Source: Haloarcula marismortui ATCC 43049 | GTDB lineage: Archaea; Halobacteriota; Halobacteria; Halobacteriales; Haloarculaceae | Reading direction: 5' to 3' | Length of the DNA stretch: 64,000 nucleotides | Assembly (NCBI RefSeq): GCF_000011085.1 | Contig: NC_006396.1 | Span: forward strand, 124,001-188,000 | Shown here: one piece after another, positions 52,488-59,887 of the stretch | Layout: every line of letters starts with the position of its first letter | Position numbering within the stretch: the first letter of the stretch is position 1 | Translations under genes and position numbers: made by a program | The notes under the pieces: model-generated | What the model was told of the DNA's origin: nothing | Seen by the model: only the letters and a program-made list of their open reading frames with translations | Database searches by the model: none

Positions 52488-53722
52488 TACCGTTCCATGC
52501 GGGTCACGTCCGCCAGCGTCTCGCGTTCCCGCACGACTCGCGTCTCGCCGCCCTCGAAGGCAACTTCTGCCGGCCGTGGCTGGGAGTGGAACTGGTTCGC
52601 CAGTTCGTAGCCGTACGCACCGGCGTTGCCGATTGCCAGCAGGTCAGTTCGCTCGGGTCGAGCGAGCGGTCGGTCAGTGCAGAACACGTCGGCGCTCGTA
52701 CAGCAGGGGCCGCCGACCGACACCGGTTCGGCCTCCCGCTCCGGAGCGGTGACGTTCCGGATCGGGTGGTAGGAGCCGAACATTGCCGGTCGGATGAGTG
52801 TTGCCAGCGAGGCGTCGACGCCGACGACGGTCGCCGCCGGCGTCTCCTTGACCGTGTTGACCTCCGTGAGGATGCACTCGGCGTCGGCGACAACGTACCG
52901 GCCGGGTTCGAGTTTGACCTGCGCGTCGAGGTCCCCGACCGCCTCGCGGACCTTCTCGCCGACAATCTCCATGTCCAGTGGCTCGACGTCTTCTCGGTAC
53001 GGCACGCCAAAGCCGCCGCCGAAGTCGACGAAGTCCAGTTCCGCGCCGTCGGCGATGACCTCTCGGCCCATGTCGGCGACCTTTCCGATGGCCCGACAGT
53101 GGTCGTCGAGGTCGTCGTGAAGGACGCCGCTGCCGGCGTGGGCGTGCAGGCCGACGAGGTCGAACCGCTCGCGCACGTCGGCCGCGACCTCGGGCACCTC
53201 GTCGTAGGGAATGCCGAACTTAGCGTCTTTCCCCGTCGCGACCTTCTCGTGGTGGCCCGTCCCGATACCGGGATTGATGCGGATGGCGACCCGGCCGTTG
53301 TAGCCCCGCTCTTCGAGGCGGTCGAAGGTGTCCCGCGCGCCCCCCGTAATCGTCAGCCCGGGGTGCTCTGCCGCCAGTTCGACGGCACGGTCGAGGTCGC
53401 GGTCCGGCGGATTGACGGCCGTGTACTGGAGCGTGTTCGGGTCTGCGCCGGCGTCGATAGCCCGCTGGAGTTCCCCCCAGGCGGCACACTCGATGTCAGC
53501 GCCTGTCTCAAGCAGTTTCGACAGGACGGCCTGACCGGTGTGGGCCTTCGCGGCGTACATGACGTGGGCGTCGGGAAACGCCGCGGCGAACCGCTCGTAG
53601 TTCTCGGCGACGCGGTCGAGGTCAACGACGTACAGCGGCGTGCCGTGCTCGGCAGCTACCGCCTCCAGACGCTCGTGGTCCCAGTCCGCGAGGCGGCGGA
53701 CCGGCGGCGAGTCGTGGCTCAT
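52487..53722 (-). CDS. lysA: Diaminopimelate decarboxylase
   Basis: Converts meso-diaminopimelate to lysine with PLP. The 411 residues show the alanine-racemase-like barrel with the PLP Lys59 in VMYAAKAHTG, the phosphate-binding FVDFGGGFGVPYR, LEPGRYVVADA, and the second domain with SVGGPCCTSADVFC, where Cys comes from the partner subunit. The final GAYGYELANQF contributes the conserved Tyr. The start at 53722 is preferred over 53791 because the family N-terminus begins there. It is joined to dapE by a TAATG overlap, and there is no dapF between them. Confidence 0.95.
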   Translation of the reverse strand: MSHDSPPVRRLADWDHERLEAVAAEHGTPLYVVDLDRVAENYERFAAAFPDAHVMYAAKAHTGQAVLSKLLETGADIECAAWGELQRAIDAGADPNTLQYTAVNPPDRDLDRAVELAAEHPGLTITGGARDTFDRLEERGYNGRVAIRINPGIGTGHHEKVATGKDAKFGIPYDEVPEVAADVRERFDLVGLHAHAGSGVLHDDLDDHCRAIGKVADMGREVIADGAELDFVDFGGGFGVPYREDVEPLDMEIVGEKVREAVGDLDAQVKLEPGRYVVADAECILTEVNTVKETPAATVVGVDASLATLIRPAMFGSYHPIRNVTAPEREAEPVSVGGPCCTSADVFCTDRPLARPERTDLLAIGNAGAYGYELANQFHSQPRPAEVAFEGGETRVVRERETLADVTRMER

Positions 53723-53926
53723 TGGGGAAACCACGGTGTCGGCGGCTAACAAGGGTTCCGTTTCGATACACGCAGCGCCCCAACTGGCCATCTCGCTATT
53801 GGCTGACGCCTAGCTGGGGCCGGCGCTGCACGCAACAATCGTCTGTCGGGACTCAACGACACGTCGGTACGTGCGCCATGTACTTCGATTCACGCAAACA
53901 GTACTGTTGCCGGACGCTATCCCCGG

Positions 53927-54406
53927 TCACTCTGTGCGTTCTGCCGACTGCCCTCGAACGTGTACGACACCGTCGTTTGTCACATCGATGCGGAGTGGCA
54001 CCTGCACCGTGTCCTGCTGAATCGCCCCATCGACGGCGTCATCGATGAGTTGCAACAGATTCGAGGAGCCGTAATTGACCTCCACACCGGCCTCATCACA
54101 GGCGGCATACACCGTCGGTGGAATATCGTAGATATCGGTCCCGGCCTCGATGTCAACACAAACGGGTGCGGTCAGGGTGTTTGCGAAGGCGACCGTCTGG
54201 CGTGCTTTTTCGACGTTTTCTCTCGCATTGCGCTCGATACTTGAAATATTCGCACGTGACGTGCCGAGCAACTCCCCGATATCACTCTGACGAATATCAT
54301 GTTCGCGGAGCGCAAGCACCTCCGCCTGACGACGCGTTAGCACGCTCTCGTCCGCATCAAAGCCGACAGCAGCGAGCAGTTCGTCCGGGTCGATTCGCTC
54401 ATCCAT
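53927..54406 (-). CDS. Tfx-family DNA-binding regulator
   Basis: A 159-residue archaeal regulator. An HTH lies at about residues 20-55: LTRRQAEVLALREHDIRQSD followed by IGELLGTSRANISSIERNAR, typical of Tfx, a proposed activator of the methanogen fmd operon. A C-terminal ligand-like domain follows (APVCVDIEAGTDIYDIPPTV, then IDDAVDGAIQQDTVQVPLRI), possibly sensing a small molecule or metal. The start at 54406 (MDERIDPDEL) fits the domain, while longer extensions do not. It lies between lysA and the aldehyde dehydrogenase pair on the same strand. Confidence 0.85.
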   Translation of the reverse strand: MDERIDPDELLAAVGFDADESVLTRRQAEVLALREHDIRQSDIGELLGTSRANISSIERNARENVEKARQTVAFANTLTAPVCVDIEAGTDIYDIPPTVYAACDEAGVEVNYGSSNLLQLIDDAVDGAIQQDTVQVPLRIDVTNDGVVHVRGQSAERTE

Positions 54407-54527
54407 AGCCACAGGTCGGTAGCTGGACTGAAAACAACGTTGTTGCCAGCCGCGAGCGGCCATCCAAGGCCGTACTAAGTAAGGTGGACTGACCCTGAGC
54501 GACAGCACAGACTGCTGACTGCCGAGT

Positions 54528-54899
54528 TCACTGTTCGGTAACGGACACAGCGCCTGGCGACTGCCAGCGGGTCACGTCGCCGCTTGGGTGGCGTGCCATG
54601 ACAATCGATTCGGCGTCGTGTGACCGGGCGAACCGCTTTACGACGGCAGCTTCGGCGAAGTCATCCGGAGCGTCGATGTACACCCGTCTGGTCAGCCCAT
54701 CCGTGTGCAGTGACACCCACCCCGCCAGTGCCAGTTCGGTTTTGGGGTCCAGTGTTCCCTCAGCAGCGTCGGGCACCACCGCCCGGTACAGTCGCTCGTG
54801 CATCCCTGACGGGACGATGTATTTCGTCCCGTCGGGGGCGATGGACACGTTGGTGGCCTCGATCTGTCCGGGCGGGACTTGCGGGAACGGGACGGTCAC
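54528..54899 (-). CDS. Hypothetical protein coupled to the aldehyde dehydrogenase gene
   Basis: A 123-residue protein starting at GTG 54899, one base after the aldehyde dehydrogenase stop, so translation is likely coupled. The content suggests a small beta-rich domain: ATNVSIAPDGTKYIVPSGMH, ERLYRAVVPDA, LALAGWVSLHTDGLTRRVYI and a final VMARHPSGDVTRWQSPGAVS. No cysteines or metal motifs are seen, unlike DUF779 proteins often found next to aldehyde dehydrogenases. The role may be to modulate or protect the dehydrogenase, but this is inference. Confidence 0.6.
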   Translation of the reverse strand: MTVPFPQVPPGQIEATNVSIAPDGTKYIVPSGMHERLYRAVVPDAAEGTLDPKTELALAGWVSLHTDGLTRRVYIDAPDDFAEAAVVKRFARSHDAESIVMARHPSGDVTRWQSPGAVSVTEQ

Positions 54900-54900
54900 A

Positions 54901-56427
54901 TCAATCGAGTGAGATATTCACCGTCTTCGTCTGCGTGTAGTGGTCGATTGTCTCCTGCCCGATCTCTCGACCGATTCCCGACTGTTTGTATCCGCCGAAC
55001 GGCTGGCCTGCCGGGAAGTCGTTGTAGGTGTTGACCCAGATGTTCCCCGCCTCGATGTCTTTTGCACACTGGTGTGCCTTCGAGAGGTCTTCTGTGAGGA
55101 CTCCTGCTGCGAGGCCGTAGTCGACATCGTTAGCCAGTTCGATCATCTCATCGTACTCGCTCCAGCTGAATACTTCCTGAACCGGGCCGAATATTTCCTC
55201 CTGGACTGCTTTGCTGTCGTGGTCAATCTCGTCAATGAGCGTCGGCGCGACGAAGCACCCATCCGAAAGGGCCTCGTCGTCCGGCTGACTTCCCCCAGTG
55301 ACGAAGGCTGCCCCCTCTCGTTCTGCCTCCTCGATGTAGCCCAGCGTCCGCTCGACCTGCTCCGCGGTCACTTTCGGGCCGAGGTCTGTCGACTCCAGCA
55401 GTGGGTCGTCAACAGTCAGGTCCTCAGCTGCAGCCGCAAGCTCATCCAGGAACTCGTCTTTGATATCTTCGTGCACGAACAACCGTGACCCGGCACAGCA
55501 GCACTCACCAGTATTAAAGAAGATCGACGTAATCGTCGTCTGGACAGCCTGTTCCAGGTCTGCATCAGGGAACACAACGAGCGGACTTTTTCCGCCCAGC
55601 TCCAGCGTCACGTCGGTGATGCTTTCGGCGGCGCTTTGCATTACTTTACTCCCGATTTCTGTCGATCCAGTGAATGCTAGTTTCCGGATGTCAGGGTGTT
55701 TCGAGAGTGGCTCTCCTGCTTCCGGGCCGAACCCGGTGACGACGTTAACGACGCCGTCAGGAATCACGTCCTCCGTGATTTCCATCAGTTTGAGAATACT
55801 CAGCGGCGTCTCCTCAGCGGGCTTCAGTACGACCGTGTTCCCGGCCGACAACGCCGGCGCGAGCTTCCAGGCCGCCATCAGGAGCGGGAAGTTCCACGGG
55901 ATTATCTGTCCGACAACCCCGTACGGCTCCCGGAGTGTCTGGACGTGGCGGCTATCGTCGGTTTCAATAGTCCGTCCCTCGCCCGACCGGGCGAGACCTG
56001 CGAAATACCGGAAGTGGTCGATAACGAGGTCAATATCGATCCGAGCCTCGGTAATCGGTTTCCCGTTATCTAAACTTTCGAGCTTTGCGAACTCCTCGCT
56101 TCGCTCCGCAATGGCGTCTGCGATACCGTCCAGCATCGCCTGACGTTCGCCTGTGGATAGCTCGCTATACGTCTCATCGTATGCGTTCCACGCGGCCGCA
56201 ACCGCGCTATCAATATCCTCGGCTGTGCCGGCTTGCACTTCTGCAAGCGTTTCACCGGTTGTCGGGTCTATTGTTTCGAATGTCTCCCCGCCGCTGCTCT
56301 GGACCCATTCGCCACCGATGTACAACTCCCGCCGATCCGGCAGCACCTCGTTTGCCGCCTGTTCGTGCCGCTTCTTTATCGCTGACTTCCGCTCTGTGGC
56401 GCTTTGTTGCTTGCTGTCACTAGACAT
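54901..56427 (-). CDS. NAD(P)-dependent aldehyde dehydrogenase
   Basis: A 508-residue ALDH superfamily enzyme. The cofactor loop is FTGSTEIGSKVM, the catalytic Glu lies in VTLELGGKSP and the nucleophile Cys in NTGECCCAGSRLF. The closing EIFGPVQEVFSW and NDFPAGQPFGGYKQSG are typical. The N-terminal 30 residues are charged (TERKSAIKKRHEQAA). It resembles betaine/aliphatic aldehyde dehydrogenases and would oxidise an aldehyde to the acid; the aldehyde is not deducible. Its start (56427) is downstream of a TTTAAGTG box near 56460. It is followed by the small gene at 54899. Confidence 0.94.
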   Translation of the reverse strand: MSSDSKQQSATERKSAIKKRHEQAANEVLPDRRELYIGGEWVQSSGGETFETIDPTTGETLAEVQAGTAEDIDSAVAAAWNAYDETYSELSTGERQAMLDGIADAIAERSEEFAKLESLDNGKPITEARIDIDLVIDHFRYFAGLARSGEGRTIETDDSRHVQTLREPYGVVGQIIPWNFPLLMAAWKLAPALSAGNTVVLKPAEETPLSILKLMEITEDVIPDGVVNVVTGFGPEAGEPLSKHPDIRKLAFTGSTEIGSKVMQSAAESITDVTLELGGKSPLVVFPDADLEQAVQTTITSIFFNTGECCCAGSRLFVHEDIKDEFLDELAAAAEDLTVDDPLLESTDLGPKVTAEQVERTLGYIEEAEREGAAFVTGGSQPDDEALSDGCFVAPTLIDEIDHDSKAVQEEIFGPVQEVFSWSEYDEMIELANDVDYGLAAGVLTEDLSKAHQCAKDIEAGNIWVNTYNDFPAGQPFGGYKQSGIGREIGQETIDHYTQTKTVNISLD

Positions 56428-56522
56428 ATCTACGACCAATATTCCATGCCGTTAACACTTAAATCTGCATGGTGGTGTAGTCAGTAGCAATTACAAAATG
56501 CCGGCTTTTAGAAGGAGTGAAA

Positions 56523-56765
56523 CTAGTATTGGTTTCGTTCTGCCAAACACAGTCCTAAATTACAATCGACCTGTCGCCCGGGATACCGCCGAAGAACGTC
56601 GTCGGGAACCACTGTCGACCTATCCCCAAATGTCGGATAGGCAATACAGAAATACTCGCCCGGGTCCAGCCCCAGCAGCCGATGCCCACGTTCTGAGTTC
56701 CGGTGCTTCGCGCGCTTCCGCCACACTTTGAGTGTGGCTCCTGTCCTCGTCGTTTCCAGCGTCAT
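56523..56765 (-). pseudogene. Possible gene remnant: short basic protein
   Basis: An 80-codon frame from ATG 56765 (an in-frame start at 56837 adds 24). The protein is rich in Arg and Lys, unlike normal haloarchaeal proteins, and its codons include many rare AT-ending ones (TTA, AGG, TAT, TGT). The first 20 residues (MTLETTRTGATLKVWRKRAK) loosely recall small plasmid- or virus-type haloarchaeal proteins. I cannot decide between a small acquired gene, a decayed fragment and chance. Confidence 0.3.
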
Positions 56766-56881
56766 CTCCTCCACTGGCGACGACACCGCCGCGTTTCGAA
56801 CCGACCGCTTGGATCGGACGGGTACAGCCCGATTCACACTCCTTGGGTAGTATTCTCGTTGCCCGATAATATCAACCTATA

Positions 56882-56889
56882 TTTATTAT
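56882..56889 (+). promoter_or_regulatory. TATA box of the bactofilin-like gene
   Basis: TTTATTAT lies 23-30 nt before ATG 56912, within an AT-rich run, and fits a leaderless transcript. Confidence 0.6.
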
Positions 56890-56911
56890 CTTTCCAATAT
56901 AATTGGACCGT

Positions 56912-58033
56912 ATGTCTTCCAGACTTTCAAGCGGTGGCATCCGGGTCGCGACGCTCGCGGTCGTCTCGCTCGTTTTGCTCTCAGCTGTGACTGGTACCGT
57001 CGCCGCGCAGTCGTATCAGGGAGCAAGTGGAACGATAGTCATCGGACCTGACGAGACGTACGACAGTGTCGAGGGGGTCGCCGGAACGGTCATCGTCCGC
57101 GGGACGGTGACCGGCGACATCGCAACCGCAGCGGGAACCGTCCACGTCACCGAGACCGGCGAGGTGGGCGGCAACATCGAAGCTGCAGCGGGGACCGTCC
57201 GCATCGACGGCACCGTCGGCGGCGACGTGAGCGTCGCCGGCGGCACAGTCGAGATCGGTGAGACGGCACAGATCGACGGGAACCTCGATGTGGGCGCGAG
57301 CTACCTCGCGCTTCGCGGGACAGTCGACGGGACCGTCCAAGCCGGCGCGGAGGAGTTTGTCCTCGGGCCGACGGCGTCGGTCGGCGGCGATGTCCGCTAC
57401 GACGCCGCGACGTTCACCCGCGCCCCCGAGGCCGCGGTCGGTGGAAGTGTGGTCCGGGACGAAAGCATCGGCGCCAGCGCCGGTCCGGAGTTCGGTGAGT
57501 TCGCGCTGCCGTCGTGGTTCGGCGTCGTCTACGGCCTGTTCGTGAACCTCCTGCTGGGCGCGATCCTACTGGCTATCTTCCCGTCGTTCTCGGCGCGCGT
57601 CGCCGGCCACGTCGCGGAGCGCCCGGCCAAGTCCGGCGGCGTCGGCCTGCTGGCACTCGTCGCCGTTCCCGTCGTCCTCGTTGTCCTCCTGTTCACCATC
57701 GTCGGCATCCCGCTCTCGCTCGTCGGTGCCGTCGCCTTCGGGGTCGCGGCGTGGGTCGCGGTCGTCTACGGCCAGTTCGCCATCGGGTCGTGGGCGCTCT
57801 CGCTCGCTGACCGGGAAAACCGCTGGCTCGCGCTCGTCGTCGGCCTCGTCGGCTTCGCTCTCCTCGGCGCGATTCCAGTCCTTGGCGGCCTGCTCGAACT
57901 GGTCGCGTTCCTGCTCGGCCTCGGTGCCCTGGCGCTCACACTCCGAGAGTCATACCGAAACCGCGGCGCGGAGCCATCTGGAGGCCGGCAAACGACGCTT
58001 GATGAGAGCGCCGGCGACACCGCCGCGGCGTGA
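56912..58033 (+). CDS. Exported bactofilin-like beta-solenoid protein with a C-terminal membrane domain
   Basis: A 373-residue protein. A Sec signal (VATLAVVSLVLLSAVTGTVA, residues about 12-31) is followed by right-handed beta-helix rungs with G-T-V and G-D/N-I/V repeats (GTVIVRGTVTGDI, GTVHVTETGEVGGNI, GTVRIDGTVGGDV, GTVEIGETAQIDGNL), the pattern of bactofilins. After about 190 there are four to five membrane helices (LPSWFGVVYGLFVNLLLGAI and on) and a disordered tail. Classical bactofilins are cytosolic filaments; here the solenoid should be outside, perhaps bearing on cell shape or surface structure. The start is set by the TATA box. Confidence 0.82.
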   Translation: MSSRLSSGGIRVATLAVVSLVLLSAVTGTVAAQSYQGASGTIVIGPDETYDSVEGVAGTVIVRGTVTGDIATAAGTVHVTETGEVGGNIEAAAGTVRIDGTVGGDVSVAGGTVEIGETAQIDGNLDVGASYLALRGTVDGTVQAGAEEFVLGPTASVGGDVRYDAATFTRAPEAAVGGSVVRDESIGASAGPEFGEFALPSWFGVVYGLFVNLLLGAILLAIFPSFSARVAGHVAERPAKSGGVGLLALVAVPVVLVVLLFTIVGIPLSLVGAVAFGVAAWVAVVYGQFAIGSWALSLADRENRWLALVVGLVGFALLGAIPVLGGLLELVAFLLGLGALALTLRESYRNRGAEPSGGRQTTLDESAGDTAAA

Positions 58034-58061
58034 ACGACGGCTGACGGAGTTGCGACGACGG

Positions 58062-58589
58062 TCACGCCTCGCTCGCCACGCTGTCGGGAGCCCTGCGACC
58101 CCTGGCCGCGGCGTAGGTCCAGCCGAGGAGCAGCCCGTAGGCGAGGTGGGCGACGCCGACCGACGCCACGACGAGGACGCTCCCGAGCATACCTGGCAGC
58201 GGGACCAGCGGCTCCGGGAACGACTGGACCCCCAGCGCACTCATCGAGACTGGGAGCAAGAACCCTGTCGAGAGCAGACCAATCGCGGCTGCGAAAACCA
58301 CGCCGGCCGCGACGCTCTCCCCGACGGACTCGATCTGGCTGTGAAACACCGGCCGGGAAACGACGAACGCGAACAGCAGGCCGGCGAGGGTGCTGTTCAA
58401 CAGGTGGACGACCCATCCGCCGACCACGGTCGGCCAGCCGTACAGCGCCCCGATAAACGGCATGAGGTTCGCTCCGGCGTGGAACACGACGCCCATGCCG
58501 ACGCCAGCGACCAGCCCGCTCACACCGCCAGCGACCCATCTGTACTTCGTCACCGCAGAGAGGCGAGAGACGGTATGTCTCTGGCTCAT
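58062..58589 (-). CDS. Small polytopic membrane protein (DUF6789-like)
   Basis: A 175-residue protein with about four or five helices: VAGGVSGLVAGVGMGVVFHA, LYGWPTVVGGWVVHLLNSTL, SVAAGVVFAAAIGLLSTGF, and MLGSVLVVASVGVAHLAYGL near the C-terminus. Two His residues in helices and a GANLMPFIGALYG loop are noticeable. It resembles DUF6789-type proteins; the assignment is from memory. The ATG at 58589 follows an in-frame region that is unlikely to be coding. It converges on the bactofilin-like gene and may be unrelated to it. Confidence 0.65.
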   Translation of the reverse strand: MSQRHTVSRLSAVTKYRWVAGGVSGLVAGVGMGVVFHAGANLMPFIGALYGWPTVVGGWVVHLLNSTLAGLLFAFVVSRPVFHSQIESVGESVAAGVVFAAAIGLLSTGFLLPVSMSALGVQSFPEPLVPLPGMLGSVLVVASVGVAHLAYGLLLGWTYAAARGRRAPDSVASEA

Positions 58590-58790
58590 GCGACATGGTT
58601 TGTAGTATGGTAACAAATATACAGACGATTGTTCACGCCGCGGTAACGAGTGCTTGTTCGCGCGGCCATAGCAACACATCCGATGCCCACCGTCACCCGG
58701 AGACGATACTTCACGGCTCACGACGGTTGCTCTGTCGAGAGCCGCGGTTCGCGTACCCCTCGCTGCTCCACGGCTCCCCCGCCGTTCCGC

Positions 58791-58819
58791 CGAGGTTCTT
58801 CGCTTCGCTCAGAACCTCG
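58791..58819. repeat. 9-bp inverted repeat with 11-nt loop
   Basis: CGAGGTTCT (58791-58799) pairs perfectly with AGAACCTCG (58811-58819). It lies about 55 bases downstream of the dapD stop, in a stretch with further short palindromes such as GGCGC-TC-GCGCC near 58858-58869. It may act as a 3' hairpin or RNA-processing signal. Confidence 0.55.
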
Positions 58820-58872
58820 CTACTCGCGGGTCACTCCGTTCCCCGCTCGTTGTTCCAGGCGCTCGCGCCTCG

Positions 58873-59703
58873 CTACTCCCGAAGCGCGTCTTCTCTCTCT
58901 GTCGCTTCCAGCGTCTCCTCCTCCACATCGGTCGCCACGACAGCAGGCTTGTACGCCCCGCCGGGGATCAGGTCGTTCTCACCGACCGAGGAGTCGACGA
59001 AGCGCTGGAACGCGCGCCGCTCTGGCGGCAGTTCGCCGTACAGTACTTCATCCTCGACGAGGTCGTACACCGGAATCCGGGGTGTCAGGAGCGTGTTCTC
59101 GCCGACAATAGACCCTTCGCCGACGACGAACCCGCTGGTGACACGGCAGCCAGCGCCCAGCGACACCTCGTCCTCGACGATAACCGGCGCGTTTTCGACC
59201 GGTTCGAGCACGCCGCCGATAAGCGTATTTGCGCCGAGTTTGACGTTCTCGCCGATCTGTGCGCAGGAGCCGACGGTATCACAGGAGTCGACGAGCGTGC
59301 CGTCGCCGACGTACGCCCCGATGTTGACGAAGGAGGGCGACATCATGATACAGTCCTCGCCGAGGTACGCGCCCCGGCGGATGGTCGTCCCGTCCGGCGT
59401 GTTGCGAGTCCCGCGCTCGCCGAGGTCCGCGGTCTCTCGCAGCGGGAGTACATCGTGGTAGTCAACGCCGCCGTACTCGCGAGCGACGGTCTCGCGGAGG
59501 CCGAAGTTCAGCAGAATCCCCTGTTTGACCCAGGCGTTTGCCTCCCACTCGCCGCCGGACTTCTCCGCGGCACGGACCTCGCCGGCCTCCAGCGCCGCGA
59601 GGAACTCCGCAAGTACGTCGAGATGGTCGTCAGTCGCGTCGGTCGCTGAGAGGCCGTCCTGTTTCCGCTCCCAGAGGGCTTCGACATCTGCTTGCAAACT
59701 CAT
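58873..59703 (-). CDS. dapD: Tetrahydrodipicolinate N-succinyltransferase
   Basis: Adds succinyl to tetrahydrodipicolinate in the lysine/DAP pathway. It has 276 residues, the family length. The N-terminal helical part (LQADVEALWERKQDGLSATD) precedes a left-handed beta-helix of hexapeptide repeats (FVNIGAYVGDGTLVDSCDTV, GSCAQIGENVKLGANTLIGG, VIVEDEVSLGAGCRVTSGFV) and a C-terminal domain. The start at 59703 is preferred over the longer in-frame start at 59802. The flanks are not DAP genes here: a GH97 gene lies upstream on the opposite strand, while dapB starts further up on the same strand. Confidence 0.95.
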   Translation of the reverse strand: MSLQADVEALWERKQDGLSATDATDDHLDVLAEFLAALEAGEVRAAEKSGGEWEANAWVKQGILLNFGLRETVAREYGGVDYHDVLPLRETADLGERGTRNTPDGTTIRRGAYLGEDCIMMSPSFVNIGAYVGDGTLVDSCDTVGSCAQIGENVKLGANTLIGGVLEPVENAPVIVEDEVSLGAGCRVTSGFVVGEGSIVGENTLLTPRIPVYDLVEDEVLYGELPPERRAFQRFVDSSVGENDLIPGGAYKPAVVATDVEEETLEATEREDALRE

Positions 59704-59855
59704 GACCAACCATCTCTCATGGACGCTATTACTTATCGTGGTTTTCGACCGCAGTCCGCGCCCGGCACATCTCTGTCTCTGGGCCGTGCTGGCAGCCGGC
59801 AATTTTCGGCACGCTAAACTCGCCGACGGGGGGTGTCAACTGACCCAGAAAAAAG

Positions 59856-59863
59856 TTTATTAT
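59856..59863 (+). promoter_or_regulatory. TATA box of the GH97 gene
   Basis: TTTATTAT lies 25-32 nt before ATG 59888. It sits in a strongly AT-rich stretch next to the 5' end of dapD on the other strand. Confidence 0.65.
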
Positions 59864-59887
59864 GATTATTGTAAATTTACAACGCGG

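Larger units (their letters stand above)
56440..56911. other. Intergenic region between ALDH and the bactofilin-like gene
   Basis: About 470 bases. It holds the ALDH promoter on the left, a doubtful basic open frame (56523-56765) and the bactofilin-like promoter on the right. Its composition is less GC-rich than that of the neighbouring genes. Confidence 0.5.

Noticed and set aside
52469-53749. 426-codon plus-strand frame over lysA
   Set aside because: Complementary-strand shadow of lysA, without promoter or recognisable domain.
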